DNA from: Platerodrilus igneus | Taxonomy: Eukaryota; Arthropoda; Insecta; Coleoptera; Lycidae | Direction: 5' to 3' | Assembly: GCA_036346225.1 (NCBI GenBank) | Contig: JARFIW010000453.1 | Coordinates: 2,294,001 to 2,358,000, forward strand | Length of the DNA stretch: 64,000 nucleotides | Shown here: one piece after another, positions 35,275 through 45,960 of the stretch | Layout: each line of letters begins with the position of its first letter | Numbering within the stretch: the first letter of the stretch is position 1 | Made by a program: the position numbers and the translations under genes | The notes under the pieces: generated by a model | What the model was told of the DNA's origin: nothing | Database searches by the model: none | The model's input: the letters and a program-made list of their open reading frames with translations, nothing else

Positions 35275-36584
35275 TACAAGGTGAATCATATTGCACTTTC
35301 CGATTTCAAAGATGTGCGTAATAAAAACAAAAGCAAGATGCAATGAAAATTATTTTATTATTTGAAAGAACAGAATGCAGTTTTATTTTATTATGATTTA
35401 AAAGTGATATCTTTTAAATGTCTACCTACATTGTCCAAACACTGACGGAGCCTTTCCTGGAAGTTTTCCATGACTCTGTGAATTATATTCAGAGGAATAG
35501 CATTAATTTCGTCTGTGATGGCAACCTTCAGTTCATCGATAGTTCGGGGACGATGCTTGCACACCTTTTCCTTGAGGTAACCCAAAAAAAAATCGCATGG
35601 GGTTAAATTAGTCGATCTGGGAAGCCACCCAATGTCACCTCGCAAAGACAGAAGACGACCGGGAAACATTTACCTTAGAAGTTCCATTGAACGATGAGAT
35701 GTATGGACCGTAGCACCATCTTGTTAGAACCAAATGTTTTCATTTTCATGGTCTTGCAATAATTCATCCACTTTTGGTTTCAAAAAAATTTCAATCATGT
35801 GACAATACCGAGCAGAAGTCACTGCTACAACTTCACAATTTTTTTCGAAAAAGTAGGGACTCCACACACTAAAATTTCCAACGGCGCACCACACTGTTAC
35901 TCGAGGGCGGTGGAGTGGTCGTTGGTGAAGTTTTCGAGAGTTATTCTCTGCTTAATAGCAAAAATTTTGTTTATTAACAGTTCCGGCCAGGTAAAAATGG
36001 GCTTCATCACTAAAGATCAAAACAGCAGTACGAGGAATACTTTGCAGAATGTCACGCACAAATTTTTTTCGTGTGTCAAAGTTTCTGTCACTTAACTCTT
36101 GCACTAACTGCATCTTGTATGGATACAATTGAAGATCTTTATCGAGGATTTTTCTGACACTACTGGCACATAATCCCAGTGAAAGGGCGTGTTTACTAAC
36201 AGATCGCTGGGGGACTGTTGAATTGAAGCCCGTACTCTATGCACGTTTTCCACTGACGTTGAAGTTTTAGTTCGGCCTACTGGTTTTCTTTTTAATGTCG
36301 AAGATGTCGCTCTAAAATTATTTACCCAATTCCTAATTGTTGGTCCAATGAGGATGGGATCGTGACGATTAATAGACACCAAACGCACGCTGTGATTACT
36401 GATTCACCATTTCGAATAAACTCTTCCACCAGGAACGTTCAGTGTTGACCCGACTAAGCCATTGCTCACACTGAGAACTGCATGTCATGGCGCGTCTGAC
36501 GACGCCATCCCCACCCTTCCACCCCCTCTAGTGTTCGGGCAATGACACTGTGAAGTCGAAAAGTTTAATATGATTAACCCAGTA
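35275..36584 (-). mobile_element. Full-length mariner element with ~30-bp terminal inverted repeats
   Basis: Bounded by TA at both ends. The left terminal repeat starts CAAGGTGAATCATATTGCAC. The right, read inward on the minus strand, starts CTGGGTTAATCATATTAAAC. The similarity continues through ACTTTYCGAYTTCA for about 33 bp. At 1310 bp it has the normal mariner size. Confidence 0.8.
35391..36462 (-). pseudogene. Mariner transposase pseudogene
   Basis: Reading begins near ATG 36462 (an in-frame TAG follows at codon 3). It includes VEEFIRNGESV and the HTH segment RHDPILIGPTIRNWVNNFRA (36104-36388), and ends with TPCDFFLGYLKEKVCKHRPR and the terminal DITFKS at 35391. The catalytic region between has frameshifts and stops, so it cannot encode active transposase. 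The family length is about 345 residues. The transposase would bind the terminal repeats listed with the element and insert at TA. Confidence 0.8.
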
Positions 36585-36834
36585 CAACCAAAGGTAGATC
36601 AAAAGAATATATATTTACAAGTTGCTCTCTAGATGAAGCATACGGTCGACTAAAATCACTATCCAAAAAATTTCGATTTCTTAAAATAACATTAGTATTC
36701 TGTACTACAGGCCTACAACAACTAACAATTTTACTGTATAACAATGGATGATCACCTACACAACTGTTTAATTAAAAAATGTTTGAACCCGCAACCACTC
36801 AAACGTGCATATTTTCCTGAAATTCTCACAGCTC
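36585..36834. other. Spacer without recognised features
   Basis: Nothing coding or repetitive was recognised between the mariner right end and the minus-strand LINE pieces. Confidence 0.4.
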
Positions 36835-37979
36835 ACATCTCTCCCTATCTGTGTGAAATAGTCTATTCTAGGTTTACTTCTACTTATCCTTTTTTCTTCT
36901 CTGCTTCTAATATATGTTGAGGTATTTATTCATGTCTAAATAAATGTCTTATCATCTTATCTCTCCCATTTTTTACTGTTTCCTACATATTTCTTTCTTC
37001 CCATATCATTTCTAGTACATATTTGTTTGCCAATGATATCTTCATCATACCGCTGTAGCACATTTCAATTGCTTTTTTCTATCTTCTTCTACTAGTCTCC
37101 TCGTTTTACAACCATACAGCGATGTGCTCCACGCATATACTTTCTGCAAACCTTTCTTTGTATCTATGCTTGTTATTTTCGAACAAGGCAGCTACTTTTC
37201 TTGGCAAATACAGCACTGCTTCCTGCTGTTGTTTATCTTAACACCCTTTGCACTTTCTCCTTCTATTGTTTTCTAATCTAAAAATATACCTTATTTCACT
37301 AATATTCAATGGCATGCGAAGAAAGTTAAGCAATATGATGGCTACCAAGATCCTTTACTACTTAGAAACTTGCCGAAACAATAGTTTTCCAATTACTCTT
37401 TTCACACAATTAACATTTGATGAGCAAATTGCAAAACCAACACTTGTACTTGTTTACGATAATTAACAGGTTTAAATATAATTACTTTTTTCATCGTCTT
37501 GGAACAGGTTGAACGCATACCTCCACTGATTTCTTTCTCAGCTAATTTACACATTTCCCCGAAATTTCTATAATCTGCATCTTTCACTATCTGCGTACAA
37601 TAGTTTAATCTAGGTGTACTTTTACTTCCTTCTTTTTATTTCTCTGCTTCTAATATATTCCGTACTTTTACCTCATGCCTTAGCATGTTTCCTCTCATCC
37701 TATATTTTCTATTCTTTACTGTTTTCAGCATATTTCTTTCTTCTCCTACCATTTCTAGAATCTCTTTGTTCTTAACTTCGTCTGTCCATAATGTCTTTTT
37801 CATACGTCTGTAGGATCCATATTTCCAAAGCTTCTATCGTTTTGCTGCCCGCTTCTACTATTGGTCATGTTTCACAGCAGTACAGTGCTGTGCTCCACAC
37901 TACGTTTTTAGCAATCTTTTCCTTGTTTTTATGTTTGTTGCCTTTGAGCACTGTAGTTGCTCTTTCTTGTTAAATGTAG
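36835..37979 (-). repeat. LINE 3' ends, minus strand, two head-to-tail pieces
   Basis: On the minus strand, 37979-37480 encodes the broken C-terminal tail of the LINE ORF2 (the VWSTALYCC-like region, then DADYRNFGEMCKLAEKEISG at 37520-37580). Further on, 37230-36835 repeats a more decayed version (TATTAGAAGCAGAGA and GTAAACCTAGAATAGACTAT). There is no RT domain here. It abuts the + strand LINE head-on at 37980. Confidence 0.65.
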
Positions 37980-40110
37980 CATTAACGGGTCTGAAAAATG
38001 GTAAGGCGCCGGGTACAGATAAGATGCAAGTAGAAACTTTAAAAGCCGCTGGACAAGCAGTAACAGAACTTCTCTTCCAACTTGTAAGTTCTATGTATGA
38101 GACAGGCGAGATACCCCAAGATTTCAAACGTAACATCATAGTAACTATACCAAAAAAGAAAGGCTCTGATAGATGTGAAAATTTTCGAACAATAAGTTTG
38201 ACAGCACGCGTGTCAAAAATATTAACTAGAATTGTACAAAGAAGAATGGAATAACGGGCTGAAGAAATACTAGGAGAAGACGAATTTGGGTTTAGTCAAA
38301 ACAGGGGAACGCGGGAGCGTATTTTAGCTCTGAGAGTGATAATGGAGAAAGCAATAGAAAAAGGGGAAAGCGTGCATATAGGGTTTGTAGATCTGCAAAA
38401 AGCATTCGACAATGTAAAGCGGAAAAAAATGTTTGAAATACTCAAAAAGATTGGAATGAGTTATAGGGATAGACGAATAGTACATAACTTATACAAAAAG
38501 CAAACAGCAGTAATAGAATTAGAGCAGGAACGTAGAGAAGTAGACATTAGGAAAGGGGTGACACAGGGATGTGCCCTATCCCCATTAATTTTTAACTTGT
38601 ACATTGAAGGGCCAATGAATACTGTCAAATGCAGGAAGACATTTGGAATTAATATGCAGGGACAAAAGATTGATATGCTTAGATTTGCAATGATATAGCA
38701 GTATTAGCATCTAGCAAGGAAGAGTTAGAAACTGCTCTTAACGAAATGGAAACAGTTCTAACGGAGGGATATGGTCTGAAAATTAACATCATGGTCACTA
38801 TACCAAAAGAGAAAGGCGCGGATAGATGTGAAAATTTTCGAACAATAAGTTTGACAGCACACGTGTTAAAAATATTAACTAGAATTGTACAAAGACGAAT
38901 GGAAAAACAAGGCTGAAGAAATACTAGGAGAAGACTAATTTGGGTTTAGGCGAAACAGGGGAACACGGTAGACTATTTTAGCTTGGAGAGTAATAATGGA
39001 GAAAACAATAGAAAAAGGGGAAAGCGTGTATATAGGGTTTGTAGATTTGAAAAAAGCATTCGACAATGTAAAATGGAAAAAATGTTCGAAATACTCAAAA
39101 AGATTGGAATGAGCCATAGGAATAGACGAATAGTACATAGCTTATACAAAGAACAAACAGCAGTAATAGAATTAGAGCAGGAACGTAGAGTAGTAAACAT
39201 TAGGAAAGGGGTGAGACAGGGATGTGCCCTATCCCCATTAATTTTTAACTTGTACATAGAAGAGGCACTGAATACTGTCAATTGCACGGATACATTTGGA
39301 ATTACTATGTAGAGACAAAAAAATGATGTGCTTAGATTTGCAGATGATATAGCGTTATAAACGTCTAGCAAGGAAGAGTTAGAAGCTGCTCTTAATGAAA
39401 TGGAAACGGTTCTAATAGAGTGATACGGTATGAAAATTAACAAAACTAAAACTAAAGTACTAGTATGCAAAGGAGGGGAAAATAAATCAAAAACAAGAAT
39501 ACAAATATGTAACGCGAACTTACAAGAAAGTTAAGGATTTCTGCTACCTAGGAAGCCAAATAACGCAAGATGGGAAAAGCACAAAAGATATAAAACAAAG
39601 ACTAGCACAAGGTCGTACTACATTTAATAAGAAAAAGCAACTACTGTGTTTAAAGACAACAAACATAGAAACAAGGAAAAGATTGCTGAAAACATAGTGT
39701 GGAGCACAGCACTGTACTGCTGTGAAGTCTGGACAGTAAAAGAAGCGGTCAAGAAAAAGGTAGAAGCCTTTGAAATGTGGTGCTACAGACGTATAATGAA
39801 GATATCATAGACAGACAAAGTTAAGAACGAATGGCTACTAAAAATGGTAAGGGAAGATTGAAATATGTGGAAAACGGTAAAAAATAGGAGATATAGGATG
39901 ATAGGTTACATACTACGGCATGAGGGAGTAGTGCGGAATATATTAGAAGCAGAGATAGGAAAAAAGCGAAGAAGAGATAGACCTAGGTTAGACTACTGCA
40001 CACAGATAGTGAAAGATGTAGGCTGTAGGAGTTTCAGGGAGATGTGTAGGCTAGCCCAAAATAGAAATCAATGGAGGTACGCATCCAACCATCCCCAAGA
40101 TGGATAAATT
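37974..40110 (+). pseudogene. Non-LTR retrotransposon (LINE) reverse transcriptase, internally duplicated
   Basis: RT palm and fingers start at LKNGKAPGTDKMQVETLKAA (37985), then the VTIPKKKG, FGFSQNRGT, FVDLQKAFDNV (catalytic Asp) and GVTQGCALSPLIFNLYIE blocks. The catalytic FADD is damaged at 38681-38695 by a base loss. At about 38785 the sequence jumps back and repeats the RT (about 653 bp), this time keeping FADD (39336-39347) but with other breaks. The C-terminal segment (39865-40107) holds MWKTVKNRRYRMIGYILRHE and RPRLDYCTQIVKDVGCRSFR, typical of the endonuclease/reverse-transcriptase LINEs of insects. The endonuclease domain is missing, as in a 5'-truncated insertion. Confidence 0.82.
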
Positions 40111-41160
40111 AATGACGAAGAAAATAACTGATGATCACTATAAGCAACTACAAGAATTGGTCGGGCAATATTCTCGAAGAATGTTAATTGTGTGAAAGGA
40201 TTTACTGGAAAACTATTATTTCGGCAAAAGTTTAAGAGCTGGGGATTTTGGCAGCCACAGGCTGCTTAACCCCGTTCATGGAATCTCGGTGAAATAGGGC
40301 GTAAAATTAGAAAACAATAAAAGGGGAACCGAGCTGTATTCGTGCTGTGTGAGGATTTCAGGGAATTGTGTAGGCTAGCTCAAAATAAAAATAAGTGCAG
40401 GTACGTGTCTAACCAGTTTTGAGGCGGAATACCCAAAAACGAAAAAATAAGCGCAGATAAATCTGATGATTATTATAAACAACTACAGGTGTTGGTTGTG
40501 AAATATTTGCAACTAATGTTGACTGTGCGAAAAGATATATTGAAAAAAATATTAAAGCGGTAAATGTTTAAGTGTTGGGGGAACTTGACAGACACAGGCT
40601 GCTTACCCCCTTCACAACCATTGAGTGTCGGAGAAATAGGGTATATAATTGTAAAACAATAGAAGGTGACCGAACTGCATCTAATAAGAAAGAACAGCGC
40701 CTATGATGAAAAACAACAAACATAAAACAATAAGAAAATTGTTGAAAGCATATGTGTGGAGCACAGCACAGTATGCCTATGAAATACGGTCAGCCTGAAA
40801 CGCAGACAGAAAAACGGTAGCAGTCTTTTGAAATGCTGTGCTTCAGATGTATGAGGATGATAGCATGGGCACACAAAGTTAATAGCAAATAGGTTATAGA
40901 AATAGTAGGAGAACAAGGATATCTGGGAAAAAAGAATAGGAAAAATAGAAGGGCAGAATACGTTCTAATGCATTTTTGGGAAATAGTATGGGATATATTA
41001 CAAGCAGAGGTAGGAAAAAGGAGGTAAATGTAGACCTAGATCAGATAGTGATAGATGCAGACTGTGCAAATTTCGGGGAAATCTGTAGGTTAGTTCAGAA
41101 TAGGAAACAATGATGGCATGTGTTTAACCAGTTCCAGGACTGAAGACCTAATGATGATGA
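40111..41160 (+). repeat. Additional LINE 3'-end fragments in tandem
   Basis: Two or three more partial 3' tails (about 40350-40480, 40690-41150) follow the LINE, separated by the segment shared with 7745-8440. The last ends in ATGATGATGATG, a simple-repeat tail. Confidence 0.6.
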
Positions 41161-43238
41161 TGTATTCCGAGAATTTGTCAGTTTTTACTTAATATTATTG
41201 TTATCTAAGAATCAAAATCTCACGGTAACTAAATGTTGATTATAAATTGAAAACATTTACTTACGAGGTGGAGGTAAATCTGGTATTTGAATAAACAAAT
41301 GAGGTTATAAAATACTTAGAAAATGAGGAATAAATAATAGAAACTTTATCTTTTTCGAACAATAGAATCCAAGTGTTAACAAAAAAATCTCAAAAAAAAT
41401 AATTGTAAATGAACGAAAAGAAAAAAGCACGCAAATATTTATTTTGCAACAGTTATAAAATACAGTTCCCTTAGGGTTAGCGGTCGATCCCCAAACATTA
41501 AAATTATTAAGGTAATTTTATTTAAAAGGTTTGTTGTACATCAGGTAATTGGTAATTGGCTGGTTGGTGCAACTTTCCAAGCCCTCCTATTTCATGATTT
41601 AGAATTTATGTTACATATTTAGGTCGTAGTGTTCCTTCTCAATTCCTCTCAACTGTCAGTTCTGGATGTTACAAGTGATGGAAGATTAGTCAAAACTTAT
41701 CTTTACTCTATTTCCTCAAATAGACCAATTTTCACGAGTTTGCTTTAGTATTTCTTCATTTGTTATTCTATCTGTCTAGTTAATTTGCAAAATCTAGTCT
41801 AGTTTATGTTTTACAACTTTAGAATGTTTTTAAGAATTATTTTCTTATATTTATATTAAGTTTTGATGTGGAAGAATGCTATTTTTGTAAACGTAATTAT
41901 ACATTTTATATTTTTTATATTTCTCCCATACTTTACAATTCTACATCTTAATTAGCAAAACCTCTTAACCCCAGCAAATCTATCCTATCCTGTTTGTATA
42001 TTCGAAAGGTCAAGTGTAACTGCATATCATTACTTTTGTGGTATTTTTATTTATTTTCATGTTGTAATCCTTCTTCAAACTTTATCAAACTAATTCTAAT
42101 TTAAAGATCGATTGTGTTATGACGTAAAATAATGGTTTAGAGTAGAGTTAATATATAACTTAAGGCTTTAGTCAAAAGACGGAGATTCCAATGGGGTTGT
42201 CCGTTGCCAAAAGGTAAAAAGAAACGTAGCCAGAGAAGTTCGTTGGTAGCGTTCTTCGGCGTCACAGCTATGATATCGAACTTAGTATCACGATAGTAAA
42301 AATGGAAAGGAGTAAGTAACTCATCCATTTCGCGAGGGTTGATGCCCGTGTGTTCGCGGATTTATAAGTGGTATTAAAGTATATAATAAAAAGCTTGTGT
42401 GCGTGTGGTGCACGAGTGACTCTATCAACAAGATTCTGCCGGGTTCGTGTGCCATTGGATTATTTAAATAGTTGCAAAGAACAAGAGCAGCAAACGAGAT
42501 TCTCTCCCCCAATTTAAGAGCTGTTCTGCGTTGGAAGGCAAGCCATCAAATAATTGACGACGTTTAGTAAGTAAGTTTTTATAGTTAAGCTAGCATGACG
42601 AATTTTTAGTTAATTTATTTGTTAACGTTTTGGCCATAAACCGTAGGATTAATTTGGTGTAAAATTTATAAGATAAGTTTCCTTCTATATAAAGTATTTG
42701 GGAATTACTTATGTACATAAAATTATCAGAATTCCGTATCAACCATTCGATCAAATTTCTAAATTAAAACCAATTAATTTCCTAATGTACGAGATTCACG
42801 TTTATTGCTCTGTTGATTAAATAGTTTTTGTTTGCCGTTGATTAAGTCAATAGTTCTTTTTATTTTTTTTTATCATGAAAGTTGCATAAGTAGTCAAAAA
42901 GGTAAGAATTAATTAAAAGAAACAATTGTCCTCCTTGGGATGACAAGTCTCTCAAGGTTTTGCATGAACATTTGAACATTCTCGACTTGTCTGGCGCCCA
43001 TAGTAATTGTCATTAAACCACAATATTTATGAAAGGTAAGTGCCAGATTTTTTTGTTGTATAATATATATTAATTTAGTCCTTTCTGCAAAATATTAACC
43101 CTCTAAACAATCCACGACTTTCCGCTAGCTAGTGTCGGTGACCCCTTTTAATTTTTGTTTTACAGGCCGCCGCCATTTTATAATTTTAATAAAAAAAATA
43201 TATACTTAGTAGTTTTTCTGCCGGTATCAGTGTATACA
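41161..43238. other. AT-rich DNA; possible LTR remnant at 42130-42540
   Basis: No gene recognised. The 42130-42540 block is less AT-rich, has an AATAAA (42386) and reads like a U3-R piece of an LTR, but without a partner this is a guess. A TGGCGCCCA sequence near 42991 resembles a primer binding site. Confidence 0.3.
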
Positions 43239-43251
43239 GAATGCAGTATGT

Positions 43252-43305
<54 letters not shown>

Positions 43306-43452
43306 ACAGTATGCAGTATGTAATATGCAGTATGCAGTATCCAGTATGCAGTATGCAGTATGCAGTATGCTGTATGCAGTATGCAGTATGAAGGATGCAG
43401 TATGCAGCATGCAGTATGCAATATGCAGTATGCAGTATACAGTATGCAGTAC
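43239..43452. repeat. Heptanucleotide minisatellite (TATGCAG)n, about 30 copies
   Basis: Continuous GTATGCA units with rare single-base variants. Because 7 is not a multiple of 3 and the unit has no stop on several frames, it creates spurious ORFs on both strands. Confidence 0.95.
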
Positions 43453-44483
43453 AACAACGATCATGAAAAAGAGAATACGCTTAAATTAATTTTAAGTTCA
43501 TATTAATTAATGTTGTCAAGTGTTCCAATAACGCATAAGTAGAATTAGCGTAACGAGAGAATTTTTAATTTAAAGAAACAATTAAATTAAATGAATAGTT
43601 TTAATAAATTTCAGATTTTATTAATTACATTTAATAATTCACGGTAAGAAAAATATTCAGACGCAAAGTTGCAATTAAATAATGTCTGTTCAAACAATAG
43701 ACACCTGTTGTTTGTAATTAAAATGGAGTATAAAGATACAATATATAAAAAATTTATAAGCTTTTGCTGCAGTTGACCAATTATTATAAATAACATTGTT
43801 AAATACTTAGAAAGAATTGACACCTGCTTGCTGGTGCATCCAAGTCACGTAGGAATTAGATATCATGTAATTTTATTAGATTATAATACAATGTATTATT
43901 AATAATACGGTCGCTTTTATAATATGTTTTTGATTATTTAAAAACCTTATGTACAAAGAGCAAACGATGTTAGTCATTAGGAAGATTACACTTTCACGAA
44001 TTGTTAAGACAAAAGAAGGCAATTGTGATGAGTTATAGAAATACGCTGCTTTGCGCTTTAGTAACAATTAGTAATTAGCAATTCACATTAGATATTAGCT
44101 GATAGAAAAGTAATAGTTTAATTTATGCCAAACAGCTTAAGTGTAGTTAAGTAATGTAGAAGTGAAATTGAAGTTCAAGTTACCGTATTTGTCGCTGCTG
44201 TATACAGAGACGAACCTACTTAAAGCTTGTATTATTTAAAGTAAAATTAGCAGTAAATGTACCTTAAATAATAAATTGAAAAGATTTTTAATTTTGAATT
44301 TTTTTAAATATGTTGTAGTAACAGTTCTGACCCGATAAATAATATAATAAATTTTTTTAAAAACAACAAAGGACAAAAACATAATTCGCCTTGAATAACG
44401 ATATTAGAATTTAACTGAACAGCATTTCCACCCATTATTTGAGGTTTTAGACTATCGCCTTTTTTCATTACCTTTTATTTTAG
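43453..44483. other. Sequence upstream of takeout-like gene 2; missing exons not found
   Basis: I searched this AT-rich stretch for the signal peptide, the Cys-pair exon and the PPLDP exon expected before exon 4 of gene 2, and found none. Confidence 0.45.
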
Positions 44484-44981
44484 GGGCATTCTAGACGATA
44501 CAACTTTAAATGTTACAACAGTTCTAAAAGCTAAAAAATTGGGAATGTATAGTAAATACGAGTTTAATGGAAAACTAACAGCACTTGCAATTAATGGTCA
44601 TGGAAATTTCGAATGGGAAGTATGTAAGTTACTAATGTTTCCGTTGAGAATCGGCATACTGTATTTGAAATATTTTTAGTTAATGCGACGCTCTACTGGA
44701 ATTTAGTTGGTAGCACATACCAAAAGAAGAATAAAACTTATATGATGCTCACAAGTTCAAAAATGCATTTTGTTCCCGAAAAAGCTACGTTTTTAATAGA
44801 CAATTTATTTGGGAATCCAGTAATTAGCAAAGAAATTAATCGAGCTATTAACGAAAACTGGTATGATGTAGAAAATGAGCTGCAACCTGCGATAGAGGAA
44901 GTTCTTGATAAAATAATTGTGCAAGTTGGTAACACTGTCATCGCTAAAGTTCCATATGATCAATTGGCTTTAATACGTTAG
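44484..44981 (+). CDS. Takeout/JHBP-family gene 2, exons 4-5 only
   Basis: Exon 4 (44484-44623, 140 nt) follows a good acceptor (CCTTTTATTTTAG). It encodes the TTLNVTTVLKAKKLGMYSKY strand and FNGKLTALAINGHGNFEWE. A 56-nt intron (44624-44679, GTAAGT...TTTTTAG) leads to exon 5 (44680-44981), with NATLYWNLVG, INENWYDVENELQPAIEE and the terminal VPYDQLALIR. Exon 4 has the same length and phase as in gene 1, and there is no stop or frameshift. The three 5' exons are not visible in the 3 kb upstream. Either they lie beyond transposon insertions or the gene is a 5'-truncated relic. Function as in gene 1: secreted hydrophobic-ligand carrier. Confidence 0.82.
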
Positions 44982-45480
44982 CACAGAATTTGGGGTTGAA
45001 TTTCTTTAAATACGTTCATTAGGAACATTATCATAATTTCAATGTTACATTAAGAACGTGTTTTTACGTCTGTTGTCCAGCAGTGCATGTTTACATAATA
45101 GAATAATAACTTATTTTACACCAGTTAAAAATTTGCAAAATTAATTTTTGTATATATTTTATATTTTGCTCCACATATTATTTTATTCATTTTAAGTACC
45201 ATTCTGCTATTGAAAATTTTTTATAATTATTTCTGTTTTTTCTTTTTATAAACCGTACTTATAATTTGGTTTTGGAAATTGTACTGTATTTAATTTGTAT
45301 TTATACAAAACAAGTTGAAAATGCAAGGCATTGTCGCAACGAACTTCCAAATGTAGACTTACTTTAAAACAATTTAAAGAAATTAAAATTATTATGTTGT
45401 AATAATTATAAGTATTCAGATAAAATACAAAAATTTATAAACAACAAAAGAGACATTTTAATATATTTTATTTTATTGAA
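44982..45480. other. 3' flank of gene 2
   Basis: AT-rich and likely to contain the 3' UTR. No single polyadenylation signal stands out; AATAAA-type hexamers occur late, near 45476-45484. Confidence 0.35.
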
Positions 45481-45497
45481 TAAATATTTTAAAAGCT

Positions 45498-45565
45498 ATA
45501 TATGTGTGTGTGTATGTATGTATGTATGTATGTATGTATGTGTGTTTGTGTGTGTGTGTGTGTAA
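45498..45565. repeat. Mixed (TATG)n/(TG)n microsatellite
   Basis: TGTGTG, then about seven GTATs, then TGTGTG. Confidence 0.9.
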
Positions 45566-45566
45566 A

Positions 45567-45960
45567 TAAGGGGGCATCATATTTCGATTCAGTTTTTTCA
45601 GAGGATTCTAAATATGTATCGCACATTAATTTTGGACCTATTTGAAATTTTTGATAAAAATTAATTCCCCGGGGGGGTCGGGTATCCGTGGTCAGATTTT
45701 GTGGGGGGTACCATATTTCGACTCCGCTATGTTAGGGGAGTCCAAATATGTATCGCACATTAATTTTGGGCCTATTTGAAATTTTAATTTTTCCGACGGA
45801 ATATCGCGGGGGCACGGCGTCCCCGTGGCCCGATTTCAACTGACATCAAAACTTAAGCTCAGGACACCGAGCTGAATCGATTGATGTATCACACATTGAT
45901 GTCCGGCCATTAGAAAGGCCTCGGACGGACAGACGGACGACAAATCGATTTCATAAACGA
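45567..45960. repeat. Three diverged tandem units of about 134 bp
   Basis: The phrase ATGTATCRCACATT occurs at about 45614, 45748 and 45884, each within a similar context (ATTTCGA/ATTTCAA start, a line about GGACCTATTTG or GGGCCTATTTG in the first two). The third unit continues into the (GACGGACA) pattern and a TTCGTT-rich palindrome. The units are more GC-rich than their neighbours. No coding capacity is apparent. Confidence 0.65.

Larger units (their letters stand above)
29304..36050. repeat. 4.83-kb tandem duplication, copy 2 (with 1.9-kb insertion)
   Basis: Colinear with 24471-29303. It is longer by a 1903-bp insertion (32713-34615) plus small indels, and it continues at its right end into the full mariner element. 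Divergence from copy 1 is low (scattered substitutions, short indels). Confidence 0.85.

Noticed and set aside
42985..43000. Primer-binding-site-like TGGCGCCCA
   Set aside because: Only nine matching bases and no LTR partner on either side.
43186..43489. ORFs of 76-92 codons on both strands
   Set aside because: They are translations of the heptanucleotide minisatellite and carry no protein signal.
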